Below are positions 8,489 to 17,001 of a stretch of 58,928 nt of DNA, piece by piece. Each line of letters starts with the position of its first letter. The stretch's first letter is position 1. The notes beneath the pieces are model-generated. The model was given only the letters and a program-made list of their open reading frames with translations, was not told where the DNA came from and did not search any database. Location of the stretch: assembly GCA_001417715.1 (NCBI GenBank), contig BBRT01000078.1, forward strand, positions 1 through 58,928, written 5' to 3'. This DNA comes from Candidatus Symbiothrix dinenymphae. GTDB lineage: Bacteria > Bacteroidota > Bacteroidia > Bacteroidales > Azobacteroidaceae. Position numbers and translations under genes: made by a program.

Positions 8489-10338
8489 ACTACAACCGCA
8501 ATGACTTTGACTCCAATTCGCGCAATACGGTGATAAAACTGCTCATCGGGGCAGTGATGTTCATATACATCATTCAACTATTTAATTTACAGGTCATTAA
8601 CCCTGATTACAGTGGCCAGGCAGACAGCAATGCGTTTCTCCGGCAGGTGCGCTACCCTTCGCGCGGATTGATGCGCGACCGCAACGATAAATTGCTGGTT
8701 TACAACCAACCGGCTTATGACGTGATGATTGTGATGCACAATACGCAGAAGTTCGACACATTGGCGTTTTGCAGAGCCATCAACATGGATGTGCTGCAAT
8801 TTCGCAAACGCTTGACAGACATCCAAAACAAGAAATTGAACCCCGGTTATTCACCTTACACGCCTCAAATACTATTGTCGCAGGTGGGCAACAAGGAATA
8901 TGGCGTGTTGCAAGAATCCATCTACAAATTTCCCGGATTTCTCATCCAAAAACGTACCGTTCGCGAATATACATACCCCCATGCAGGGCATGTCTTCGGT
9001 TACGTTGCCGAAGCCGACAAAAAAAATATCGAGAAAGACAAATTCTACTTTCAAGGCGATTACATCGGAAAAACAGGGCTTGAACGCTATTATGAGCCGT
9101 ATTTACGGGGCGAAAAAGGGGTCGAAATTCTTCTCAGAGATTCGCGTGGGCGCATCATAGGTCCCTATAATGATGGGGAAAATGATATTTTGTCCATCTC
9201 CGGAAAAGATTTGACCCTGTCGATTGATATGGAGGTGCAGATTTATGGCGAAGAATTGATGAGCAACAAATTGGGCACGATTATCATGATTGAGCCAAAA
9301 ACGGGCGAAATTCTCTGCATGGTGTCCTCCCCCAGCTACGACCCCAACAGTTTGATTGGTCGGCAATTTAGCACCGCCTACTCCGCACTCGAAAGCGACC
9401 CCTATAAACCGCTGATTAACAGGGCAATGAACGGGACTTATCCTCCCGGCTCCACATTCAAACCGGCGCAGGCACTGACTTTTTTGCAGGAGGGCATCAT
9501 TGAGCCGCCAACGAGTTTTTCCTGCAATATGGGCTTTCCGCCGGGTGACGGGCACCCCGGTTGCCATTTTCATTCTGCGCCTTTGCCGCTCGTGCCGGCA
9601 CTTGCAACCAGTTGCAACTCCTATTTTGCGTGGGGGCTGATGAGTATGTTGAACAACAAAAAATATACGAACATCAGAGAGGCGATGAATAAATGGCGCG
9701 ACCACATGGTAGGGCAGGGTTTTGGCTATCCGCTGGGCGTGGATATGCCGGACGAAAAGCGCGGGTTGATACCCAACAGTAATTACTACGACAAGATGTA
9801 TAAGGAGCGTTGGAACCCGTTTACCGTTATCTCAATTGCGATTGGGCAGGGGGAAGTGTTGCTGTCGCCTCTTCAGATTTGCAATATGGCAACAACCATC
9901 GCCAATCGGGGCTATTATTATGCCCCCCATGTGGTGAAAAAAATTCAAGACCACCAATTAAACTCCCTTTACTTCCAGCCGCGTTATACGGGAATAGACC
10001 GCAAGCATTACGAAACGGTGGTGGAAGGGATGCGGCTGGCAGTTACCGGCGGCACTTGTTACAGGGCTAATTTGCCGGATATTGAGGTATGCGGCAAAAC
10101 CGGAACGGCACAAAACAGAGGCGAAGACCACTCCATTTTTATGGGTTTTGCGCCGAAAGACGACCCGAAAGTGGCAGTCATGGTGTTTGTGGAAAATGGC
10201 GGTTTTGGTACCTATTTTGCGGTGCCAATGGGAAGGCTGATGATTGAGAAATATCTCAAACGAGAAATTTCCGAACAGGATAAGCGGCTGGAAGCTGAAA
10301 TGAAAAACGCTAAAATATTACGAAATGCGAAAGTCTAA
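8485..10338 (+). CDS. mrdA: Penicillin-binding protein 2, peptidoglycan transpeptidase
   Basis: Class B PBP of 617 residues that cross-links peptidoglycan during elongation together with RodA. There is one N-terminal membrane anchor (about 16-37), a dimerisation/pedestal region, and a transpeptidase domain with all three active-site motifs: S323-T-F-K326, S376-C-N378 and K538-T-G540. It overlaps mreD by 4 bp and the downstream rodA by 14 bp, so the three form one translationally coupled operon. Confidence 0.95.
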   Translation: MNYNRNDFDSNSRNTVIKLLIGAVMFIYIIQLFNLQVINPDYSGQADSNAFLRQVRYPSRGLMRDRNDKLLVYNQPAYDVMIVMHNTQKFDTLAFCRAINMDVLQFRKRLTDIQNKKLNPGYSPYTPQILLSQVGNKEYGVLQESIYKFPGFLIQKRTVREYTYPHAGHVFGYVAEADKKNIEKDKFYFQGDYIGKTGLERYYEPYLRGEKGVEILLRDSRGRIIGPYNDGENDILSISGKDLTLSIDMEVQIYGEELMSNKLGTIIMIEPKTGEILCMVSSPSYDPNSLIGRQFSTAYSALESDPYKPLINRAMNGTYPPGSTFKPAQALTFLQEGIIEPPTSFSCNMGFPPGDGHPGCHFHSAPLPLVPALATSCNSYFAWGLMSMLNNKKYTNIREAMNKWRDHMVGQGFGYPLGVDMPDEKRGLIPNSNYYDKMYKERWNPFTVISIAIGQGEVLLSPLQICNMATTIANRGYYYAPHVVKKIQDHQLNSLYFQPRYTGIDRKHYETVVEGMRLAVTGGTCYRANLPDIEVCGKTGTAQNRGEDHSIFMGFAPKDDPKVAVMVFVENGGFGTYFAVPMGRLMIEKYLKREISEQDKRLEAEMKNAKILRNAKV

Positions 10339-11770
10339 TGTTTGGGAAGAAGTGGACTGGTTCTCTATCGGTCTGTATCTGCTATTTGTGATTGCGGGGT
10401 GGCTGATTATCTATGCCGCTACTTACGACTTTGACCGCACCTCCATTTTTGACTTCTCACAACGGTCGGGGATGCAATTGGTCTGGATTATCACCTCCAT
10501 AGTCATCGGTTTTTCTATTTTGATGATTGAGAACACTTGGTACGAGTTTTTCGCGCTTTGGATATATATTTTGGTCATGCTGCTACTCATAGCCACCATT
10601 TTTCTGGCGCCCAACATCAAAGGGTCGCATTCGTGGCTGGTGATGGGTCCGATGCGCGTTCAGCCGGCCGAGTTTGCCAAATTTGCGACCGCCTTAGCCT
10701 TGGCAAAAATCATGAGCACCTACCAATTTAATTTGTCGCAGGGCAAAAATATCTTCACTATCGCCCTGATTGTCCTGCTGCCGATGGCACTCATTTTTTT
10801 GCAACAGGAAACCGGTTCGGCATTGGTTTTTCTGGCATTTTTCCTTGTGTTATACCGCGAAGGGATGCCGGGCTCTATCCTTTTTACGGGGGGTGCGGTT
10901 ATCCTGTTTTTCATTTTGGAAATTCGCTACGGGGAGGTCATGCTCAACGCAGCCACTCCATTGGGTGAATTTATGGTGCTCGGCATCATTCTGCTGTTTA
11001 TTGCGGTGCTGCTGCAGATTTACTCCAAAAAAGACAACAGCCTCACCACTTTCTCCTGGATAGTGCTGAGTGTGGGCATTCCGGCGGCAATTGTCAATCG
11101 TTTTTATCCGTTCAATCTCTGCTGGGCGGCATGGGCGGCACTGGGAGCCAATCTGGTGTACATGCTGGTGATGTATTTCAAAGAGCGAAAAACGTGTTAC
11201 ACATGGATTGCGCTGTTCGTACTCTGCTCTGTGGGCTTCCTCTATTCGACGGATTATGTTTTTGATAATGTGATGCAATCGCACCAAAAGACGCGTCTGC
11301 AAGTGGCTTTTGGCATGATAGAAGACCCCGGCGGAGCAGGTTACAACGTTAATCAGTCGAAAATTGCCATTGGCTCCGGCGGTTTTGTCGGCAAAGGCTT
11401 TCTCAACGGCACACAAACCAAGCTGAAATATGTGCCGGAGCAAGACACCGACTTCATCTTCTGCACCATCGGCGAGGAAAGAGGCTTCATAGGGTCAATA
11501 CTCGTGCTGGGAGCATTCCTGCTGCTGCTCTACCGAATAATTTATCTGGCAAACCGCCAAAAAACGACCTTCTACCGAGTCTATGGCTATTCCGTGGCGA
11601 GCATCCTCTTCTTCCACGTAGCGGTCAATATCGGCATGGTCATCGGCATCATGCCTGTGATAGGCATTCCTCTGCCCTTTTTTAGCTACGGAGGCTCCTC
11701 GCTGTGGGCATTTACGATTTTGCTGTTCATTTTTTTGAGGCTGGATGCTTCGCGGAATAATCGGGCGTGA
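10325..11770 (+). CDS. rodA: RodA, SEDS peptidoglycan glycosyltransferase
   Basis: A 481-residue polytopic membrane protein of the SEDS family, the polymerase partner of PBP2. Typical stretches include the Q-P-A-E-F-A-K motif after G-S-H-S-W-L, the Q-E-T-G-S-A-L stretch, and the C-terminal G-I-P-L-P-F-F-S-Y-G-G-S-S. The start lies 14 bp inside mrdA. At 481 residues it is longer than E. coli RodA (370), as is common in Bacteroidota, with extra membrane segments in the middle. Confidence 0.93.
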   Translation: MRKSNVWEEVDWFSIGLYLLFVIAGWLIIYAATYDFDRTSIFDFSQRSGMQLVWIITSIVIGFSILMIENTWYEFFALWIYILVMLLLIATIFLAPNIKGSHSWLVMGPMRVQPAEFAKFATALALAKIMSTYQFNLSQGKNIFTIALIVLLPMALIFLQQETGSALVFLAFFLVLYREGMPGSILFTGGAVILFFILEIRYGEVMLNAATPLGEFMVLGIILLFIAVLLQIYSKKDNSLTTFSWIVLSVGIPAAIVNRFYPFNLCWAAWAALGANLVYMLVMYFKERKTCYTWIALFVLCSVGFLYSTDYVFDNVMQSHQKTRLQVAFGMIEDPGGAGYNVNQSKIAIGSGGFVGKGFLNGTQTKLKYVPEQDTDFIFCTIGEERGFIGSILVLGAFLLLLYRIIYLANRQKTTFYRVYGYSVASILFFHVAVNIGMVIGIMPVIGIPLPFFSYGGSSLWAFTILLFIFLRLDASRNNRA

Positions 11771-11774
11771 ATGT

Positions 11775-12029
11775 TCAAGCGCACAACACCTGCATCAAAG
11801 GCGAGCGACCACGCACGGTAATATTTTGAAACTCCATTTTAGAGTCTTCGTAATCGGCACACAAACCTCCCACTCTGCTAATTTCGCGTGTGTATTCATT
11901 GTCCGCATCTTGCGCATCCAAAGCCCCACGTGCTGTAGCCTCGTTAATCAAATCAAATACATAAGCCATCGCCTTGTCATAATCGGCTTGACTCATCAAC
12001 TCTACTGTATTTTCAAATATTTTTTTCAT
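11775..12029 (-). CDS. Small conserved-type protein of unknown function
   Basis: An 84-residue soluble protein; I do not recognise it with confidence. The N-terminus (F-E-N-T-V-E...A-M-A-Y-V-F-D-L-I-N-E-A) is helical and loosely recalls the leading domain of HigA/XRE-type antitoxins, but no helix-turn-helix follows and no toxin gene is adjacent. The middle is acidic (A-Q-D-A-D-N-E-Y). It follows the DEAD-box helicase gene by 24 bp on the same strand and is probably co-transcribed; its 3' end converges on rodA. Confidence 0.55.
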   Translation of the reverse strand: MKKIFENTVELMSQADYDKAMAYVFDLINEATARGALDAQDADNEYTREISRVGGLCADYEDSKMEFQNITVRGRSPLMQVLCA

Positions 12030-12053
12030 ATTTTATTTTTGTAAAACTGCAAT

Positions 12054-13919
12054 TCATCGTCCTTTCTTGGGATAACCCTTCTTTTTGTCTTTCGACTTAT
12101 AGCCACCGGCGTCTTTGCCTTTGCCTTTGTAGCCACTGCTGTCTCGATTACTCCTTTCGGGCTTTTTGCGGTCGTGACCGCCGCCATCTCTGTTGCCGCC
12201 GTTGCGACCGGCATAGCCGCCACCGCGCTCTTCCACGGCTTGCTCTACTGCTACGCGGCGACCGGCGAATTTGGTGCCGTCGAGGCTTTGGATGACGCGC
12301 TCTTTGTCGGCTTCTTTTACTTCAAAGAAGGAGAAATTTTTCATCAGGTCGATGCGTCCGACCGCCACTTTTGCGCCCTGCATATTGTCGTTGAGCAGTC
12401 CTATGATGTTTTGCGGGGCGAAGCCGTCCATTTTTCCGAGGTTGATAAACAGGCGGGCGTAGCCTTTTTCTGAGAAAGCACCGCCACGGTCGCGACCGCC
12501 CTCACGACCGCCAGCGCGGTTGCGGTCTTTGCCTCCTCGACCTGCTCTGTCGCCCCATTCGCCGCGTTCACGACCGCCGCCCTTGCCTTCAGTGGGGGCT
12601 TCTATCTCGCGGGCATCCTGATAATATTCAATCATTTGATTAAATTCGTTGGACACGAGGCGTTTGATGAGGTCTTCTTTTTCCAGCCAATCCAATTTGC
12701 GGTAGATGGATGGCAGTATTTCGGCGATTTCTTCCTCGTTCACCTTCACTTTTTCCAGTTTGTCGATGAAACTGAACAGTTGTTTTTCGCAGATTTGCTT
12801 GCCTGTGGGGATTTCGCCTTGCTCAAATTGCTTGTTAATCGCTTTTTCTATCTGCTTCACCTTGCCCTTTTCTTTCAGGTTGATGATGGAGATGGAGATG
12901 CCTGTTTTGCCCGCGCGCCCTGTGCGACCGCTGCGGTGGGTGTAGGATTCCGTGTCGGTGGGCAAACCGTAGTTGATGATGTGCGTGAGGTCGTCCACGT
13001 CCAATCCGCGCGCCGCCACATCGGTGGCAATCAGCAGTTGGATGTTGCGCAGGCGAAATTTCTGCATCACCGAATCGCGCTGTATCTGCGACAAATCGCC
13101 GTGCAAAGAATCGGCGTTGTAGCCATCCTTAATCAGCCAATCGGCGATTTCCTGCGTCTCCTTTTTTGTGCGACAAAACACGATGCCGTAGATATTCGGG
13201 TTGAAATCGGCTATGCGCTTCAGTACCAAGTACTTATCGCGCGCATTGACCATATAATAGAGGTGCTTCACGTTTTTTGCACCCTCGTTTTTCTTACCGA
13301 TGATAATTTCCTTCGGGTCGCGCATATATTTTTTCGTGATGCGCGAAATGCCCGCCGGCATCGTGGCGGAGAAAAGCAGCATATTGCGATTGGTGGGCAC
13401 GTGCGACAAAATCTCGTCGAGAGGCTCCGAAAAGCCCATATTGAGCATCTCGTCCGCCTCGTCTAAAATCACGTTGTGCACCTGCTCCAAATGAACGGTG
13501 CGCCGCTTGATGAGGTCAAGGAGCCGTCCGGGAGTCGCCACAATGATGTGTACGCCCCGTTTCAGAGCGCGAATCTGGCTCTCAATGCTTGAGCCGCCAT
13601 ACACGGGCAGCACTTTCAGTTGAGCGATATATTTGGAATAATCGTTGAGGTCGTCCGCAATTTGGAGGCACAATTCGCGTGTCGGGCACAAGACAACTGC
13701 CTGAGTCTGAATGTTTTGTACATCAATTTGTTGGAGGATTGGCAGTCCGAATGCCGCCGTTTTGCCTGTTCCTGTCTGTGCTAAGGCGATTACTTCATTG
13801 TCGTTGCCGAGCAGATACGGAATCACTTCTTCCTGCACCGGCATTGGGCTTTCATACCCCATCTCTTTGATTGCCCGCACAATATTCGGAGCAACCCCTA
13901 ATTCTTCAAATGTTTTCAA
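12054..13919 (-). CDS. DEAD-box RNA helicase with C-terminal RNA-binding domain
   Basis: A 621-residue ATP-dependent RNA helicase resembling DeaD/CsdA. Visible motifs are the Q-motif region (about 20-30), Walker A A-Q-T-G-T-G-K-T at 47-54, D-E-A-D at 153-156, S-A-T at 184-186, and motif VI H-R-S-G-R-T-G-R. A Gly/Arg-rich linker follows (about 440-490), then a DbpA-like RNA-binding domain (about 490-560) and a basic Gly/Lys/Arg-rich tail ending in a lysine cluster. It likely acts in ribosome assembly or RNA turnover in the cold. It has a -7 box directly upstream. Confidence 0.93.
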   Translation of the reverse strand: MKTFEELGVAPNIVRAIKEMGYESPMPVQEEVIPYLLGNDNEVIALAQTGTGKTAAFGLPILQQIDVQNIQTQAVVLCPTRELCLQIADDLNDYSKYIAQLKVLPVYGGSSIESQIRALKRGVHIIVATPGRLLDLIKRRTVHLEQVHNVILDEADEMLNMGFSEPLDEILSHVPTNRNMLLFSATMPAGISRITKKYMRDPKEIIIGKKNEGAKNVKHLYYMVNARDKYLVLKRIADFNPNIYGIVFCRTKKETQEIADWLIKDGYNADSLHGDLSQIQRDSVMQKFRLRNIQLLIATDVAARGLDVDDLTHIINYGLPTDTESYTHRSGRTGRAGKTGISISIINLKEKGKVKQIEKAINKQFEQGEIPTGKQICEKQLFSFIDKLEKVKVNEEEIAEILPSIYRKLDWLEKEDLIKRLVSNEFNQMIEYYQDAREIEAPTEGKGGGRERGEWGDRAGRGGKDRNRAGGREGGRDRGGAFSEKGYARLFINLGKMDGFAPQNIIGLLNDNMQGAKVAVGRIDLMKNFSFFEVKEADKERVIQSLDGTKFAGRRVAVEQAVEERGGGYAGRNGGNRDGGGHDRKKPERSNRDSSGYKGKGKDAGGYKSKDKKKGYPKKGR

Positions 13920-13948
13920 ACTAACTATGTTATATGTAAATCGCGGGC

Positions 13949-13956
13949 AAAGGTAC
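13949..13956 (-). promoter_or_regulatory. -7 box for the DEAD-box helicase gene
   Basis: The minus strand reads TACCTTTG then CC, 29 nt upstream of the ATG. Confidence 0.6.
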
Positions 13957-13990
13957 GAAAAAAAACACTACCCGCTGAATTTCGCGACCG

Positions 13991-14031
13991 TTGTCTGAAC
14001 TGCAATCGTACTAAAATCACAGTTCAGACAA
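13991..14031 (-). terminator. 12-bp perfect hairpin after the rRNA methyltransferase gene
   Basis: TTGTCTGAACTG (13991-14002) pairs with CAGTTCAGACAA (14020-14031) around a 17-base loop. It starts 4 bp past the methyltransferase stop and precedes the helicase promoter. There is no T-run, so it is terminator-like rather than a textbook intrinsic terminator. Confidence 0.55.
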
Positions 14032-14034
14032 TCT

Positions 14035-15243
14035 TTATTCCACCGCCAAAATCAGCCCTTTAAGATACTCTCCTTCCGGGTGATAGATGTTGATGGGGTG
14101 GTCGGCGGGTTGCGCGAGTTGATGCAGAATTTTTATTTTGCGTCCTGACTGTGCTGCTGCGCTGAAGACTGTCAGGCGGAAGTCTTGCTTGCTCACTACC
14201 TGTGAGCAGGAGAAGGTGAAGACGATGCCGCCGGGCTTTATTTTCTCGAATGCGAGGGCGTTGAGCTTGCGGTAGCCTTGCAAGGCATTTCGCAGCACTT
14301 TTTTGTGCTTGGCAAATGCCGGAGGGTCGAGCACAATCAAGTCGTATTGGTCGCCCATCTCGTCTAAATATTTGAACGCGTCGGTGTCGAACGACTTGTG
14401 GCGCGGGTCGTCAGGGAAATTCAGCGCGATGTTGGCGTTTGTCAGGGCTAATGCACGTCCCGAACTGTCCACGGAATGCACCAATTTCGCCCCTCCACGC
14501 ATCGCATAGCACGAAAAGCCGCCTGTGTAGCAAAACATATTCAGCACATTGCGGTCTTTCGCGTATTTTTCCAGCAGGCTGCGGTTGTCGCGCTGGTCAA
14601 CGAAGAAGCCTGTCTTCTGCCCTTTTTCCCAATCCATTTTGAACTTCAGCCCATTTTCAACAGCAATAGCCGAAGACAAAATACTATCACGGGCTTGACT
14701 AACAAGCAAATACCCGTCCTCAGCATCCAACTCCGCCTTAAACGGCAAAGTATCCGCCGATTTGTAATAGATAGTATCAATCGCATCGCCCATCACCTCC
14801 TTCAACGCCTCTGCTATCTCCTTGTGCGCGAGGTGCATACCGGGCGTGTGTGCCTGCATAACGGCTGTGTTGGCGTAAACGTCTATGATTAAGCCTGATA
14901 GGTTGTCGCCTTCGCCGTGCACTAAACGGTAGATGTTGTTGCAATGACCATTATCGGGAACTAAACCCAGTTGCCGGCGCAACTCATACGCGGCTTGCAG
15001 GCGTTTTTTCCAAAAATCGTGATTGATGGGTTCATTTTCAAAACTGAGGATGCGGACTGCTATTGAGCCTATTTGACAATGCCCCACTGCCAGAAAATTA
15101 TTGCCGGCAGTGTAGATTTCCACAATTTCGCCTTCTTCGGGGCTGCCTTCGATGCGTTGGATGGCACCGGAGAATAGCCACGGGTGGCAGCGTAGCAGCG
15201 ATTCTTCTTTTTTGGGGTAGAGATAAACTTTTTTCAACGACAT
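14035..15243 (-). CDS. RlmI-like class I rRNA (cytosine-C5) methyltransferase
   Basis: A 402-residue protein with an N-terminal PUA domain (about 1-80, R-C-H-P-W-L-F-S-G-A-I) and a Rossmann SAM-dependent methyltransferase domain. Visible are N-M-F-C-Y-T-G-G-F-S (motif I), V-D-S-S-G-R-A-L and the catalytic-loop L-D-P-P-A-F-A-K. This layout is that of the RlmI/YccW family, which methylates a cytosine in 23S rRNA. The start overlaps the upstream exonuclease gene by 10 bp, so the two are likely co-transcribed. Confidence 0.88.
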   Translation of the reverse strand: MSLKKVYLYPKKEESLLRCHPWLFSGAIQRIEGSPEEGEIVEIYTAGNNFLAVGHCQIGSIAVRILSFENEPINHDFWKKRLQAAYELRRQLGLVPDNGHCNNIYRLVHGEGDNLSGLIIDVYANTAVMQAHTPGMHLAHKEIAEALKEVMGDAIDTIYYKSADTLPFKAELDAEDGYLLVSQARDSILSSAIAVENGLKFKMDWEKGQKTGFFVDQRDNRSLLEKYAKDRNVLNMFCYTGGFSCYAMRGGAKLVHSVDSSGRALALTNANIALNFPDDPRHKSFDTDAFKYLDEMGDQYDLIVLDPPAFAKHKKVLRNALQGYRKLNALAFEKIKPGGIVFTFSCSQVVSKQDFRLTVFSAAAQSGRKIKILHQLAQPADHPINIYHPEGEYLKGLILAVE

Positions 15244-15803
15244 AATTTTTTATATATTTTAAGGCACGCCCAGGCGTCTAAGGCAGCGTATTTTTGTTGT
15301 GCTTCTGTCAGTCGCTCTGCCTCCCAGTTGCTGGTGCGCTGACCTTTTGTGATACGTTTGTGAAACAGGATGGCGTATATTTTTTGCAAACTCATTTCTT
15401 CTATGCCATAGTTGGTCACAAGTTGTTGCAAATCTATAAAGCCTTGTGGTGTAAACTTATGGCGGCGATTGAGCGAATGATAATCATCGCGCAACGACAA
15501 GCCGATTTTCAAAATGCCGGGGTCGGAAAGCAACCGCTCCAAAGCCGGCGGAAAAGGCATCCGGTTGAGGCGAAACAGCACGCAGACATCGTCAGAGGCA
15601 ACTTGAACGAGGGAAGTGCCATTACTTGTGCGCCCTTTTTGAAACACGGGGCGCGTTTCCGTATCGAAGCCCAACAGTGGGAACTGCGACAGGTAATTGA
15701 CCGCATTTTCTGCCTCTCCGGGTGTGTCCGCCACAACGATTTGCTTGTTGAAACTGACCGGTGGCATCAGGTTTATCTCCTCCTTTGTGATTACTGCTTT
15801 CAC
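15234..15803 (-). CDS. 3'-5' exonuclease, RNase D-like DEDD family
   Basis: A 189-residue nuclease. The D-T-E-T motif (G-F-D-T-E-T-R-P), a second acidic motif (S-L-R-D-D) and Y-A-A-L-D-A-W near the C-terminus give a DEDDy-type active site. I choose a GTG start at 15803 because it overlaps the rmlB stop as GTGA and keeps the I-T-K-E-E-I-N-L segment normally seen in homologues. The ATG at 15767, preceded by AAAGGAGGAG, would give a protein 12 residues shorter; the long ATG-initiated extension to 15866 is less likely because it runs into rmlB. It forms an operon with rmlB and the rRNA methyltransferase gene. Confidence 0.8.
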   Translation of the reverse strand: MKAVITKEEINLMPPVSFNKQIVVADTPGEAENAVNYLSQFPLLGFDTETRPVFQKGRTSNGTSLVQVASDDVCVLFRLNRMPFPPALERLLSDPGILKIGLSLRDDYHSLNRRHKFTPQGFIDLQQLVTNYGIEEMSLQKIYAILFHKRITKGQRTSNWEAERLTEAQQKYAALDAWACLKIYKKLCR

Positions 15804-16930
15804 CGTTTGCCGTACATTTGTTCGTAGTATTTTTGATAGTCGCCGGAGGTTACTTCGTCCACCCAATCCTGGTTTGCGAGGTACCAGCGGATGGTTTTCA
15901 CGATGCCGTCTTCAAATTTTGTCTCAGGCACCCAGCCCAGTTCTGCCGTTATTTTGGAGGGGTCGATGGCATAGCGTTGGTCATGTCCGAGGCGGTCGGC
16001 GACGTAAGTGATGAGGTCTTCGCTGATATATGAGATGTCATTGCGGGCTTGACCCGCAATCCCCTTAATAGCACTGCGATATTCCGGATTTTCCTCCAGC
16101 AATTGCCGCATCGTGGCGATGATGAGTTTCACGATGTCGATGTTCTTTTTCTCGTTGTGCCCGCCTACATTGTAAACCTCCCCTACCCTACCCTTCAAAA
16201 GCACTGTGTCGATGGCTTTGCAGTGGTCTTCCACGTAGAGCCAGTCGCGCACGTTGGTGCCATTGCCGTAAACGGGGAGTTTTTTGCCTTCGAGTATGTT
16301 TTTGATAATCAGGGGGATAAGTTTTTCGGGGAAGTGATAGGGTCCGTAATTATTGGAGCATCGTGTGATGTTGATGGGCATTTTGTAGGTTTCGCCATAC
16401 GCCTTCACAATCAGGTCGGCACCTGTTTTGGAAGCCGAATAGGGGCTGCGTGGGTCGAGCGGGGTGGTTTCGTGGAAATAGCCGGTGTCGCCCAAAGTGC
16501 CGTAAACCTCGTCGGTGGATACTTGCAGGTATTTCACTCCGTCTTTGTAGGTTGGATAGCCGTTGGCATCTTTGCCGGATGACCAGTGCTTTTTTGCCAC
16601 ATCCAGCAGATTTTGTGTGCCCAGGATGTTCGTTTCGAGGAACACTTGCGGGTTTTCGATGCTTCTGTCCACATGACTTTCCGCAGCAAAATTGACCACG
16701 AACCGGATGTCCTGCGTGTCAAAAATTTCATTGACAATATTCGGGTCTTTGATGTCGCCCTTCACAAACGTGAGTCGCGGGTCTTTCAAATCCTCCTTGA
16801 TGGTGCCCAAATTGCCGGCATACGTGAGGTCGTCCAGCACCACGATTTGGATGTTACTGTGCTTTTTCAGCAAGTATTTCACAAAATTGGCACCTATGAA
16901 ACCTGCGCCACCGGTTACGAGATATGTCAT
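15800..16930 (-). CDS. rmlB: dTDP-glucose 4,6-dehydratase with in-frame REP peptide
   Basis: A 376-residue extended SDR enzyme converting dTDP-glucose to dTDP-4-keto-6-deoxyglucose in dTDP-rhamnose synthesis. The NAD-binding T-G-G-A-G-F-I-G is at 6-13, the T-D-E catalytic motif at 139-141, and Tyr164 with Lys168. Residues 290-298 (G-I-A-G-Q-A-R-N-D) are encoded by a REP-like element inserted in a surface loop before the conserved L-I-T-Y-V-x-D-R-x-G-H-D segment. The reading frame is kept and all catalytic residues remain. rmlC and rmlA are 21 kb away; rmlD is not in the window. Confidence 0.95.
   Translation of the reverse strand: MTYLVTGGAGFIGANFVKYLLKKHSNIQIVVLDDLTYAGNLGTIKEDLKDPRLTFVKGDIKDPNIVNEIFDTQDIRFVVNFAAESHVDRSIENPQVFLETNILGTQNLLDVAKKHWSSGKDANGYPTYKDGVKYLQVSTDEVYGTLGDTGYFHETTPLDPRSPYSASKTGADLIVKAYGETYKMPINITRCSNNYGPYHFPEKLIPLIIKNILEGKKLPVYGNGTNVRDWLYVEDHCKAIDTVLLKGRVGEVYNVGGHNEKKNIDIVKLIIATMRQLLEENPEYRSAIKGIAGQARNDISYISEDLITYVADRLGHDQRYAIDPSKITAELGWVPETKFEDGIVKTIRWYLANQDWVDEVTSGDYQKYYEQMYGKR
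16037..16064 (+). repeat. REP-like palindrome, copy 2 (inside rmlB)
   Basis: The exact core GTCATTGCGGGCTTGACCCG is followed by CAATCCCC. Read on the rmlB strand it encodes G-I-A-G-Q-A-R-N-D in frame. Confidence 0.9.
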
Positions 16931-16932
16931 AT

Positions 16933-16959
16933 CAGTTATGAGTTATGAGTTATGAGTTT
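16933..16959. repeat. Heptanucleotide tandem repeat (GAGTTAT)n
   Basis: About three and a half direct copies of GAGTTAT lie between the rmlB start and its promoter. Similar heptamer runs are at 34685-34710 and 42327-42348. Confidence 0.75.
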
Positions 16960-16982
16960 GAATTTAAGTTTGAAACTTGGGG

Positions 16983-16990
16983 CAAAGGTA
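16983..16990 (-). promoter_or_regulatory. -7 box upstream of rmlB
   Basis: The minus strand reads TACCTTTG then CC, 52 nt before the rmlB ATG; the heptamer repeat lies in the presumed leader. Confidence 0.55.
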
Positions 16991-17001
16991 GGGATTTTTT
17001 T

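Noticed and set aside
12636-13466. A 276-codon frame opposite the DEAD-box helicase gene
   Set aside because: Antisense shadow of conserved helicase motifs; no independent start signals or domain.
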